Assembly: GCF_021246445.1 (NCBI RefSeq)
Contig: NZ_JAJQXW010000002.1
Coordinates: forward strand, 1-64,000
DNA: 64,000 nucleotides
From: Rhabdothermincola salaria
GTDB taxonomy: Bacteria; Actinomycetota; Acidimicrobiia; Acidimicrobiales; Acidimicrobilacustridaceae
Direction: 5' to 3'
Below, piece after piece: positions 44,962 through 53,065 of the stretch. Numbering within the stretch: the stretch's first letter is position 1; each line of letters begins with the position of its first letter. The notes under the pieces are model-generated. The model worked only from the letters and a program-made list of their open reading frames with translations. It made no database searches and was not told the origin of the DNA. The position numbers were made by a program, and so were the translations under genes.

Positions 44962-45795
44962 ATGACGGACAGCCACCACACGAGCGACGGACGGCCACGG
45001 CCGCCGGAAGGTGACTGGCTGGGCACGCCCTTCCTGCGCTTCGAACGCCACGGCAGCATCGCTCACTGCGTGGTCGACCGCCCCGAACGGCGCAACGCCC
45101 TCACCGGGGCCATGTACTTCGGCATCCGCTACGCCATCGACCACGTCAACGCCGACGACTCGCTGGCTGGACTGTTGATCACCGGCACCGGCGACGTGTT
45201 CATCCCCGGTGGCGACCTCGGCGCCGACCCGGTGGACGACTGGGGCGGCCCCGGCTACCTCAGCATGGACAACACGCCCTTCGACGCCGTTCGCCGCTCC
45301 CGCAAGCCGGTGGTGTGCGCCGTCAACGGCCTCACTCAGGGCGGCGGCATGCTCATCGCCATGCTCGCCGACATCGCCGTGGCCAGCGAACACGCCACCT
45401 TCCGGGCGCCCGAGCTGTTCCGGGGCATCGCCGACACCGGCTACGCCACGTACCTCCCGGCCCAGATCGGCCCGGCCCGGGCCAAGGACATGCTGTTCAC
45501 CGGCCGGGTGGTCGATGCCGCCCAGGCCCTCGACTGGGGCATCGTCACCCGCGTCGTGGCCCACGACGAGCTGATGGCCGAGGCCACCGATGCGCTCGAG
45601 TGGTGCTGTCGTTGCGCCCCCGACGCCTACGGCGAGGTCAAGCGCATCATCGGCGACGTCTACGGCCACTACGACAAGATGACCATGGAGAAGAGCCTGG
45701 CCGGCCCGGAACCGGTCGAGGGCTTCACCGCCTTCAAGGAGCGCCGCAATCCCAACTGGGTCGCCGAGGACATCCGCACCGACGGCCGCCTCTGA
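44962..45795 (+). CDS. Enoyl-CoA hydratase/isomerase family protein
   Basis: The 277-residue crotonase has GTGDVFIPGGDLGADP, GLTQGGGMLIAMLAD and FRAPELFRGIADTG. The second catalytic Glu region (PEL) is kept, but the first is replaced (GGGMLIA), a pattern of isomerases or weakly hydrating members. The C-terminal extension ends in WVAEDIRTDGRL. A GGGGG site lies before the ATG. It is divergent from the SDR-thiolase pair, suggesting one pathway. Confidence 0.85.
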   Translation: MTDSHHTSDGRPRPPEGDWLGTPFLRFERHGSIAHCVVDRPERRNALTGAMYFGIRYAIDHVNADDSLAGLLITGTGDVFIPGGDLGADPVDDWGGPGYLSMDNTPFDAVRRSRKPVVCAVNGLTQGGGMLIAMLADIAVASEHATFRAPELFRGIADTGYATYLPAQIGPARAKDMLFTGRVVDAAQALDWGIVTRVVAHDELMAEATDALEWCCRCAPDAYGEVKRIIGDVYGHYDKMTMEKSLAGPEPVEGFTAFKERRNPNWVAEDIRTDGRL

Positions 45796-45824
45796 CCCCC
45801 TGACCCTCCGACCCGCGGCATCGG

Positions 45825-45877
45825 CGAACCTGTCGGAGAAGAGCGCCCACAGGTAGCGCCGAAGTCCGACAGGTTCG
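45825..45877. repeat. 13-bp perfect inverted repeat between convergent genes
   Basis: Arms 45825-45837 and 45865-45877 are exact reverse complements separated by 27 bases. It could act as a bidirectional terminator or be a copy of an interspersed palindromic repeat. Confidence 0.6.
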
Positions 45878-45892
45878 ACGAGGGTTGGCCGG

Positions 45893-46249
45893 CTAGGAGT
45901 GGTGGCGAGCGTCCCGGCGGACGGTACGCACGGCCAGGGCAGCGCCGGCGATCACCACGACGGCTCCGATGCCGAAGACGAGCGCCGAGACGAGCGGGTC
46001 GAGCCAGTCGCGCTCGCCACGCACGGCAGGGAGCGTGGCTCCTCCGTCGGCGTAGGTGCAGGTGCTCGGATCGAACAGGCTGTAGGCCAGTTCGCCGGCG
46101 TCGCCCTCGACGACCGGGCAGGTGTAGCTCGCCTCCACCACGGCCCTGGCGTGCGACGCCGCGCCGACGGCCACCAACAGCACGGCCACCATCACGATGG
46201 CCCCGACCTTGGCCCGGGTGCTCCACTCGATCGGCGATCCGAACGTCAC
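45893..46249 (-). CDS. Small membrane protein of unknown function
   Basis: The 118-residue protein has two transmembrane helices (VGAIVMVAVLLVAVGAASHA near the start and VFGIGAVVVIAGAALAV near the end). The loop between them contains two cysteines (YTCPVVEG and PSTCTYAD) and probably faces outside, perhaps with a disulfide. I do not recognise the family. CAGGAT ends 6 bases before the GTG start. It is divergent from the BKACE gene by 84 bases. Confidence 0.6.
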   Translation of the reverse strand: MTFGSPIEWSTRAKVGAIVMVAVLLVAVGAASHARAVVEASYTCPVVEGDAGELAYSLFDPSTCTYADGGATLPAVRGERDWLDPLVSALVFGIGAVVVIAGAALAVRTVRRDARHHS

Positions 46250-46333
46250 CCGCCCATCCTGGTCGATGGGCGAGCGGCGCCCGACCGGGCCGACTCGCAC
46301 ACCTGCGGCGCCTGGGGCGGCCATGATCGGGGG

Positions 46334-47047
46334 ATGCTCGTCAAGGCCTGCCTCAACGGTGCCCGCCGCCGCACCGACCATCCCGGCGTCCCCGTCACCC
46401 CCGAGGAGCTGGCCGCCGCCGGCCGTGCGGTCGTGGCCGCCGGGGCAGGTGCGATCCACATGCACCCTCGAGGCGACGACGGGGCCGAGAGCCTCGACGG
46501 GGCCGCCATCGACCCTGCGGTGGCCGCCGTGCGCGCTGCGGTGGACGTGCCCTTCGGCGTCTCCACCGGGGCCTGGTTCCTGCCCGACCCGGCCGACCGC
46601 CTGGCGGCGATCGCCACCTGGACCGAGCGGCCCGACTTCGCCTCGGTGAACATCCACGAGCCGGGTGCGCTCGACATCGCCGACGCCCTGCTCGCCAAGG
46701 GTGTGGGCGTCGAGGCGGGCCTGTGGCACGGCGAGGCCGCCGCCCTGCTGGTGGAAAGCGGCCTGGCAGAGCGCTGCACCCGCATCCTGCTCGAGCCGCT
46801 GATGCAGGACCTCGACGACGCCCTGGCCGCGGTGGCCGACATGGAGGCGGCCCTCGGCGACGTGGCCCCGGGCGTGCCCCGACTGTTGCACGGCTACCAG
46901 GCCACGGCCTGGGCGGTGGTCGACGTGGCCATCGAGCGGGGCTACGACACCCGCATCGGCATGGAGGACACCGTCACCCTGCCGGACGGCTCACTCGCCA
47001 CCGACAACGCCCAACTGGTCCGCACCGTCGTCGGCCGCATCCGCTGA
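46334..47047 (+). CDS. BKACE family (3-keto-5-aminohexanoate cleavage-like) protein
   Basis: The 237-residue protein has LVKACLNGARRR, the zinc-site IHMHPRG (two His) and the late RIGMEDTVTLPDG motif of beta-keto acid cleavage enzymes. These use acetyl-CoA to split beta-keto acids into acetoacetate and a CoA thioester. It is shorter than the usual 270-310 residues. CATGAT ends 6 bases before the ATG. It may remove a short beta-keto acid from the catabolic route next door. Confidence 0.8.
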   Translation: MLVKACLNGARRRTDHPGVPVTPEELAAAGRAVVAAGAGAIHMHPRGDDGAESLDGAAIDPAVAAVRAAVDVPFGVSTGAWFLPDPADRLAAIATWTERPDFASVNIHEPGALDIADALLAKGVGVEAGLWHGEAAALLVESGLAERCTRILLEPLMQDLDDALAAVADMEAALGDVAPGVPRLLHGYQATAWAVVDVAIERGYDTRIGMEDTVTLPDGSLATDNAQLVRTVVGRIR

Positions 47048-47052
47048 GCCGC

Positions 47053-47889
47053 TCAGTGCTGGGGGCCGTCACCGGGTTCGGGGTCGGCCCACTGCGGCTC
47101 GCGCTTCTCGGCGAAGGCGGCCGGGCCCTCGTTCTGGTCGGGGTGGCCCCACATCGACACCAGATCCTTGGCGCCGGCCCGGCAGGCGTCGGTGAGCCCC
47201 ATCTCGAGCGCGCCCCACAGGGCGCGCTTGGAGGCGGCCATGGCCGTCGGTGAGTTCTTGGCGATGGTCTCGGCCAGCTCCTGGGCCCGCTCACGGAGGC
47301 GCTCGGGCGGATCGACGATCTCGCTGATCATTCCCAGCTGCAGGGCCCGCTCGGCGCTCATGCGCTCGTAGCGACCCATGAGGGCCATGCGCATGACCGC
47401 CTCGAACGGCATCTTGCGCAGCAGCCCGATGGCCTCGATGGCGACGACCTGCCCGACCGAGACGTGGGGGTCGAAGAACTGGGCGTCGGAGGCGGCGATG
47501 ACCACGTCGGCGTCGGCCACCCAGTGGAAGGCCCCGCCGGCGCACAACCCGTTGACGGCGGTGATGACCGGCTTCTGCACGCCCTGGTGCCAGGCCGTGA
47601 AGTGCACGTCGAAGTTCTCCATGGAGTCGCGGTAGCGCTCCATGCCCACGCCGTCGGAGGCGATCTCGGAGACGTCGACGCCGGTCTGGAAGGCCCGGCC
47701 GTTGCCGGTGTGCACGATGACGCGCACGGCGGGGTCGCGGTCGAGCTCGAGCCAGGCGTCGGCGAACTCGTCGCGCATGGTGTTGTTCATGGCGTTGAGC
47801 TGGTCGGGCCGGTCGTTGATGAGCCACCCGACGGGCCCGTGGCGCTCGAGCTGCAGGCAGGTGTAGTCGGTGTAGGTGGCGTCGCTCAC
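47053..47889 (-). CDS. Crotonase-fold protein, DPHV type (tandem paralog 1)
   Basis: The 278-residue protein has GNGRAFQTGVDVSEI, GLCAGGAFHWVADAD and AQFFDPHVSVGQV. Both catalytic Glu positions of classical enoyl-CoA hydratase are replaced (H in GGAFHW and H in DPHV). It is a close paralog of the next gene, with almost the same C-terminal segment (RERAQELAETIA and WGHPDQNEGPAAFAEK). Its GTG overlaps the stop of that gene (GTGA), so the pair is coupled. The reaction is unknown; hydrolase or isomerase roles are possible. Confidence 0.82.
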   Translation of the reverse strand: MSDATYTDYTCLQLERHGPVGWLINDRPDQLNAMNNTMRDEFADAWLELDRDPAVRVIVHTGNGRAFQTGVDVSEIASDGVGMERYRDSMENFDVHFTAWHQGVQKPVITAVNGLCAGGAFHWVADADVVIAASDAQFFDPHVSVGQVVAIEAIGLLRKMPFEAVMRMALMGRYERMSAERALQLGMISEIVDPPERLRERAQELAETIAKNSPTAMAASKRALWGALEMGLTDACRAGAKDLVSMWGHPDQNEGPAAFAEKREPQWADPEPGDGPQH

Positions 47890-48770
47890 TGCGGGTCTCC
47901 GGTCGGTGCGTCGGTGGGATCGGTGTCGTGCGGGTCGGCGGGGAGCCCGGTGAAGGGCGCCCATCGGGCGGGGCGGCGTTCGGCGAACGCCTGCGGTCCT
48001 TCGTTCTGGTCGGGATGGCCCCACAGCGACACCAGGTCGCGGGCGCCCGCCCGGCAGGCGTCGGTGAGGCCGAGCTCGAGGGCTCGCCACAGCGCCCGCT
48101 TGGACACCGCCATGGCGGCGGGCGAGTTCTGGGCGATGGTCTCGGCCAGCTCCTGGGCGCGCTCCCGGAGGCGCTCGGCGGGGTCGACCACCTCGCTCAC
48201 CACGCCGAGGTCGTGCGCCCGCGCCGCCGTGATGCGCTCGTGGCGACCCACCAGCGCCATGCGCATGATGGCCTCGAAGGGCGCCTTGCGGGCCAGGGCG
48301 ATGGCCTCGTAGGCGGTGACCTGCCCGATGGAGACGTGGGGGTCGAGGAAGGTGGCGTCGGCCGCCGCGATCACGATGTCGGCGTCGGCGACGAAGTGGA
48401 GCCCGCCGCCGGCGCACGCCCCGTTGACGGCGGCGATGACGGGGGTGGCCACGTCGTTGTGCCAGGCCGAGAGCTTGAGCTCGGCCCGCTTGGTGCGGCG
48501 CGACTGCTCGCGCAGGGCCTCGGGGTCGCGGCTGAGCTGCACCACGTCGAGGCCCGTCTGAAAGTTGCGGCCGGCGCCGGTGTTGACGATGACGCGCACG
48601 TCGGGGTCGTCGTCGAGGACGCGCCACGCCCGCTCGAGCTCGGCCAGCATGGTGGCGTCCATGGCGTTGCCGGCGTTCGGGCGGTCGAAGACGAGCCAGC
48701 CGACCGGACCCCGTCGCTCGACGACGAGGGTCTCGAACGGCTGGTCCCCCACGGGAACGGGATCGCTCAC
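47886..48770 (-). CDS. Crotonase-fold protein, DPHV type (tandem paralog 2)
   Basis: The 294-residue protein has GAGRNFQTGLDVVQL, GACAGGGLHFVADAD and ATFLDPHVSIGQV, again with neither canonical Glu. It shares RERAQELAETIA and WGHPDQNEGPQAFAER with the following gene and adds a Pro/Asp/Thr tail of about 25 residues. The GTG start is 2 bases from the stop of the acyl-CoA dehydrogenase gene, so dehydrogenation and the crotonase step are cotranscribed. The duplication looks recent. Confidence 0.82.
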   Translation of the reverse strand: MSDPVPVGDQPFETLVVERRGPVGWLVFDRPNAGNAMDATMLAELERAWRVLDDDPDVRVIVNTGAGRNFQTGLDVVQLSRDPEALREQSRRTKRAELKLSAWHNDVATPVIAAVNGACAGGGLHFVADADIVIAAADATFLDPHVSIGQVTAYEAIALARKAPFEAIMRMALVGRHERITAARAHDLGVVSEVVDPAERLRERAQELAETIAQNSPAAMAVSKRALWRALELGLTDACRAGARDLVSLWGHPDQNEGPQAFAERRPARWAPFTGLPADPHDTDPTDAPTGDPQ

Positions 48771-48772
48771 CG

Positions 48773-50110
48773 TCAGCTCCGGGGGACGTCGCGCCAGGCG
48801 GCCCCCTGGTAGGGGTCGGGCTCGCGGGGCAGGCCCAGCACCCGCTCGCCGAGGATGTTCTTGTTGACCTCGCTGGTGCCCCCCTCGATGGTGTTGGCCC
48901 GGCTGCGCAACATGCCCTTGACCTCGCGGGGCAACGAGGCGCCGTACACGACGGCGGGATCGTCGTCGGTGCCGTCGGGCACGGTGCCCTCCCAGGCCAT
49001 GGCCTCGGCACCGAGGAGCTCGGTGGCCAGGAGTTGGATCCGCTGGTTGAGCGAACCCTGGTGGACCTTGCCGATGGAGCTCTCCGGCCCTGGGGCCCGA
49101 CCGGCCTTGACGGTGGAGCGGACCCGCTGGTTGGTCCACCCCCGGATGCGCTCCTCGCTCAGCACCCTCATGATCTGGTCGCGCACGACCGGGTCGTCCC
49201 AGCCTCCGGGCCGACCGGCCTCGCTACGCCGCCGGGCCAGCGCCACCAGCGACTCGGCCCCGGACCCGCCGATGCGATCGACGCCACCTGATCCCGAGCC
49301 CGACACCATCTGGCGCTCGCCCGACAGCGTGGCGTTGGCCACCTTCCAGCCGTCGCCGATCTCGCCCACCCGTTGGAAGTCGGGCACCCGGGCGCCGTCG
49401 AGGAACGTCTCGTTGAAGTCGATCTCGCCGGTGATGTGGCGCAGGGCCCGGACCTCGACCCCGGGCTGGTGCAGGTCGACGAGGAAGTAGGTGATGCCCT
49501 TGCGCTTGGGGGCGTCGGGGTCGGTGCGGGCCAGCAGCACGCCGAAGTCGGCGTTGTGGGCCCAGGTGCTCCACACCTTCTGGCCGGTGAGCACCCACTC
49601 GTCGCCGTCGCGTTCGGCCCGGCAGGCCAGCGACGCCAGGTCGGAGCCGGCTCCGGGCTCGCTGAACAGCTGGCACCACACCTCTTCGTTGCGCACCATG
49701 GGCGGGAGGAACCGCAGGCGCTGCTCCTCGGTGCCGTGGGCGAACAACGCGGGAGCAGCCAGGTTGAGGCCGAGGGGGTTGAGCCGGCCCAGGTTGTACG
49801 GGGCCAGCACCGCCTCGACCGCCCGGGCCACCTTCGGGGCCAGGTCGAGGCCGCCGTAGGCGACGGGCCAGGTGGCCACCGCCAGCCCCGAACGGGCGAA
49901 GGTGGGATACCACGACTGGTAGTCGTCGAAGCGACGCACCTCGCGGATGGCGGCCGCTCCGCCACGAGCCGACGCCTCCCGCCACGCCTCGGGCACGTTG
50001 GCCTCCACCCACGCCCGCGCCGCCGCCACGGCGTCGTCGAGCGACAGGCCCGCAGCCATGGCCAGCTCGTCGGTGGACACGCCGGGGGGCGGGTGCATCA
50101 GGTCGCTCAT
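48773..50110 (-). CDS. Acyl-CoA dehydrogenase
   Basis: The 445-residue flavoenzyme has [20 protein letters not shown] (FAD and substrate contact), [19 protein letters not shown] and the C-terminal [21 protein letters not shown] motif. It dehydrogenates an acyl-CoA at C2-C3. It is single-length, and no small partner subunit adjoins it. It lies in a five-gene minus-strand operon with crotonases on both sides and an amidohydrolase at the head, all within a few bases of each other. Confidence 0.9.
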   Translation of the reverse strand: MSDLMHPPPGVSTDELAMAAGLSLDDAVAAARAWVEANVPEAWREASARGGAAAIREVRRFDDYQSWYPTFARSGLAVATWPVAYGGLDLAPKVARAVEAVLAPYNLGRLNPLGLNLAAPALFAHGTEEQRLRFLPPMVRNEEVWCQLFSEPGAGSDLASLACRAERDGDEWVLTGQKVWSTWAHNADFGVLLARTDPDAPKRKGITYFLVDLHQPGVEVRALRHITGEIDFNETFLDGARVPDFQRVGEIGDGWKVANATLSGERQMVSGSGSGGVDRIGGSGAESLVALARRRSEAGRPGGWDDPVVRDQIMRVLSEERIRGWTNQRVRSTVKAGRAPGPESSIGKVHQGSLNQRIQLLATELLGAEAMAWEGTVPDGTDDDPAVVYGASLPREVKGMLRSRANTIEGGTSEVNKNILGERVLGLPREPDPYQGAAWRDVPRS

Positions 50111-50111
50111 G

Positions 50112-50924
50112 TCATCGCCCTCGGTACTGGGGCTCGCGCTTCTCGGTGAACGCCTTCAGCCCTTCCTTGAAGTCGTCGCTGCGCGACGAGAGCTCCATGG
50201 CGAAGGCTTCGTCGTGGAGGTGGTCGTCGAGCGGGCTGGTGCGCCCGCTGTGCATCAGCCACTTGGCCAGACCCAGCGCCACGGTGGGGGCCTGGGCCAG
50301 GCGGCCGATCAGCTCCTCGGCGACCTCGTCGACGTCGTCGGTGGCCGCTGCGGCGTGCACCAGGCCCCAGTCGGCGGCCTCGGCGCCGTCGACCACGCGA
50401 CCGAGCAGGATCATGTCGCGGGCGCGCACGTCGCCGATGCGTCGCGGCAGCATCCACGTGGCGCCGCTGTCGGGCGTGAAGCCCCGACCCACGAACGGTG
50501 CCCAGAAGCGGGCGTCACTGGCGGCCACGGTGAAGTCGGCGGCCACGGCCAGGTTGAGGCCGATGCCGGCGGCCCACCCCCGCACCATGCAGACGACCGG
50601 CACCTGGGTGCGCAGGATCAGGGGGATGAGGCGATGGGCCTGGGAGGGCAGACGCCGCTGGATGCTGCCGGCTCGGGGCCGGGGTGCACCCGCCGCGTTG
50701 CGCGACACGATGTCGAAGCCGGAGCAGAAGTGGTCGCCCTCCCCGGCCAGGACGATCACCCGGACCGCTTCGTCGCGACCGGCGGTGTCGACGGCGTCGA
50801 TGAGCCCGGCCACCACGTCGTCGTCGAGGGCGTTGCGCTTCTCGGGCTTGGCGAAGGTGAGCCGCAGGACGCCGTCGTCGAGCGAGGTCACCAGTCCCGG
50901 GATGTCTGTGTCGTACGCACTCAT
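50112..50924 (-). CDS. Enoyl-CoA hydratase/isomerase family protein
   Basis: The 270-residue crotonase has GEGDHFCSGFDIVSR and GWAAGIGLNLAVAADF. The oxyanion loop is present, but the first Glu position reads L in GIGLNLA and the second region is WAPFVGRGFTPDSG. It ends with the FTEKREPQYRGR tail common in beta-oxidation crotonases. The ATG at 50924 is preferred to the GTG at 50930. It sits one base ahead of the dehydrogenase gene. Confidence 0.82.
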   Translation of the reverse strand: MSAYDTDIPGLVTSLDDGVLRLTFAKPEKRNALDDDVVAGLIDAVDTAGRDEAVRVIVLAGEGDHFCSGFDIVSRNAAGAPRPRAGSIQRRLPSQAHRLIPLILRTQVPVVCMVRGWAAGIGLNLAVAADFTVAASDARFWAPFVGRGFTPDSGATWMLPRRIGDVRARDMILLGRVVDGAEAADWGLVHAAAATDDVDEVAEELIGRLAQAPTVALGLAKWLMHSGRTSPLDDHLHDEAFAMELSSRSDDFKEGLKAFTEKREPQYRGR

Positions 50925-50966
50925 GTGCACGTGTCTACTGCGCCGTCGCCGACGTGACGCCGGGCA

Positions 50967-52202
50967 TCAGGCGGGCGTGAGGTCGAGACCGAGCAGCTTG
51001 ATCCCGTTGTTGCGGGCGATCTTGTCGATCACGTCCTGCTCGAGGTGGCCGAACTGCATGGCCGCGGCCTCCCGCGAGTGCGGCCAGGTGGAGTCCTGGT
51101 GCGGGTAGTCGGTCTCGAAGGTGACGTTGTCGACGCCGACGCGCTCGATGAGCTCCACCCCGACCGGATCCTTGAAGAAGCAACTGAACACCTGGCGGCG
51201 GTAGTAGAACGACGGCATCTCCTCCAGCTTCAGCTCCCGGCGGGCCCACTGGTGGGTCATCCACACGTCGTCGCAGCGCTCGACCACGTAGGGGATCCAG
51301 CCGATCTGGCACTCGGCGTACATCAGCTTGAGGTTCGGGTAGCGCTCGAGCACCCCGGAGAAGAGGAAGTCGGTGAGGCTGGCGGCGCTGTTGCCGAAGA
51401 TGATGGTGGCGCCCACCACCTCGGGCGCGTCGGGCGAGGTCTGCGGCGTCTTGGTGCCCGACCCGATGTGCATGCACACCACCGTGCCGGTCTCGTCGCA
51501 CGCCCGGAAGAAGGGGTCCCAGTAGCCGGAGTGGATGCTCGGCAGGCCGAGGTAGGCCGGGATCTCGCTGAAGGCCACCGCCCGCACGCCCCGGGCGGCG
51601 TTGCGGCGCACCTCGGCGGCGGCCAGCTCGACGTCCCACAGCGGCACCAGGCACAGCGGGATGAGGCGGCCACCGCTCTCGGCGGCCCACTCCTCGACCT
51701 GCCAGTCGTTGTAGGCCTCGATGCACAGCCGCCCCAGCTCCTTGTCCTGCCCCCACGAGAAGATCTGCCCGGCGAAGCGCGGGTAGTTCGGGTAGCAGAG
51801 CTGGGCCTCGACGCCGTTGATGTCCATGTCGGCCAGGCGGTCGGCCACCGTGAAGCAGCCCGGGCGCATGTCGTCGAAGGTGATGCCCTTCATGGTGACC
51901 TCCTCGACCGGGTAGCCGGAGGCGGCGATGGGCCGCTTGATGGAGGCGCGGTGGTCCTCGTAGAACCACCAGGCCACGTCGGGCCCGCTGGTGCCGGGCG
52001 CCTCCTTGTACACGGCCCCGTCGAGCTCGATGGCGTCGGGGGCCGGGGCCAGCACGATGCGAGGGCCCACGTCGCGGTACTTGGCGGGCAGGCGGCTGGT
52101 CCACAGGTCCGGTGGCTCGACGACGTGGGCATCGAGGTCGACGATGGGCGGGATCCGCTCGAGCAGGGCGTCCGACGCCGTGATCTCCGACTGCTGGGTC
52201 AT
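50967..52202 (-). CDS. Amidohydrolase family 2 protein
   Basis: The 411-residue protein has the N-terminal metal strand IVDLDAHVVEPPDLW (D-x-D-x-H), a middle VVCMHIGSGT strand and the C-terminal FETDYPHQDSTWP motif. It is a relative of the amidohydrolases at 33931 and 62979 and closest to the latter by the VEPPD segment. The reaction is unknown; decarboxylation or C-C hydrolysis are family options. It heads the operon of acyl-CoA dehydrogenase and crotonases. Confidence 0.82.
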   Translation of the reverse strand: MTQQSEITASDALLERIPPIVDLDAHVVEPPDLWTSRLPAKYRDVGPRIVLAPAPDAIELDGAVYKEAPGTSGPDVAWWFYEDHRASIKRPIAASGYPVEEVTMKGITFDDMRPGCFTVADRLADMDINGVEAQLCYPNYPRFAGQIFSWGQDKELGRLCIEAYNDWQVEEWAAESGGRLIPLCLVPLWDVELAAAEVRRNAARGVRAVAFSEIPAYLGLPSIHSGYWDPFFRACDETGTVVCMHIGSGTKTPQTSPDAPEVVGATIIFGNSAASLTDFLFSGVLERYPNLKLMYAECQIGWIPYVVERCDDVWMTHQWARRELKLEEMPSFYYRRQVFSCFFKDPVGVELIERVGVDNVTFETDYPHQDSTWPHSREAAAMQFGHLEQDVIDKIARNNGIKLLGLDLTPA

Positions 52203-52226
52203 CGCTGGCACCTCACCACTCGAGTT

Positions 52227-52241
52227 GGATGCAATATACGA
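52227..52241. promoter_or_regulatory. Recurrent AT-rich element in the divergent amidohydrolase/NIPSNAP-like gap
   Basis: GGATGCAATATACGA matches the elements at 27653, 40366 and 44928 and lies in the 94-base gap between two divergent genes. Confidence 0.45.
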
Positions 52242-52296
52242 TCCCAGGAGGGGAGCCGTCGACCCGCCGGCACCAGATCGATCTGACGAGGTTGCA

Positions 52297-53034
52297 GTGA
52301 ACGACAAGGTCTACACCCACGAGTTCATCGACATCCGGGGCGCCAACCGGCCCAACTACATGCACCACATGACCGCCAACTGGTCGCCCATCGGCCAGGA
52401 GGAGCGCAACCAGCTCTGCTTCGGCGTGTGGGGCACGGTGGGCACCACCGGCCACTGGCCGCAGGTGGTGAACATGTGGGAGGAGGACGGCTTCGACGGC
52501 CTGGCCGCCGGGCTCGGCCACGAGACCGGGCGCCCCAACCTCCAGGACGTGAAGCTCGAGAAGTGGTGGAAGGAGGCGGCCACCTACCGCAACGGCGGCT
52601 TCGACCGGGTGCTCATCCCCGCGCCGTGGACGCGCACCATCACCGAGCTGTGCGCCGACGGGGTCAAGGGCACCACCTACGCCCACGAGACCTACCGGGT
52701 CGAGCGCGGCGGGGCCGACGACTTCTTGTCGGCCGTGCGCGACGTGGCCGTCGGCGCCGTGGCCCCCTTCGGCCTCGAGCTGGTCGGCGCCCTCAAGACC
52801 TCGATGCGGGCCGACACCGAGTGCATCGTGATCTGGGCCATCCCGTCGTGGCCCCAGTGGGCCGAGCTCGAGAAGGCCGTCTACGCCGACCCGGGCCTGC
52901 GGGCCTGGCGCGACATCCAGTGGGGCGCCGAGGACTTCGAGCGCTTCCTCATGTCCGACGCCCCGCTGTCACCCATGAAGATCGGCCGCCAGCCGGCCCG
53001 CAGCGACCGCCACGAGGGCTGGTCGGACCTGTAG
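52297..53034 (+). CDS. NIPSNAP-like dimeric alpha/beta-barrel protein
   Basis: The 245-residue protein appears to contain two ferredoxin-like alpha/beta repeats. One contains GHWPQVVNMWEEDGFDGL and the other AIPSWPQWAELEKAVYADPG. The pattern resembles NIPSNAP-type stress-responsive barrels, though I cannot assign it firmly. Trp and acidic residues are abundant. The GTG start follows a GAGG site. It is divergent from the amidohydrolase operon and may handle an intermediate of the same route. Confidence 0.6.
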   Translation: MNDKVYTHEFIDIRGANRPNYMHHMTANWSPIGQEERNQLCFGVWGTVGTTGHWPQVVNMWEEDGFDGLAAGLGHETGRPNLQDVKLEKWWKEAATYRNGGFDRVLIPAPWTRTITELCADGVKGTTYAHETYRVERGGADDFLSAVRDVAVGAVAPFGLELVGALKTSMRADTECIVIWAIPSWPQWAELEKAVYADPGLRAWRDIQWGAEDFERFLMSDAPLSPMKIGRQPARSDRHEGWSDL

Positions 53035-53065
53035 ACGACGCAGGTCGCCGTGCGCGCGACCGGGG

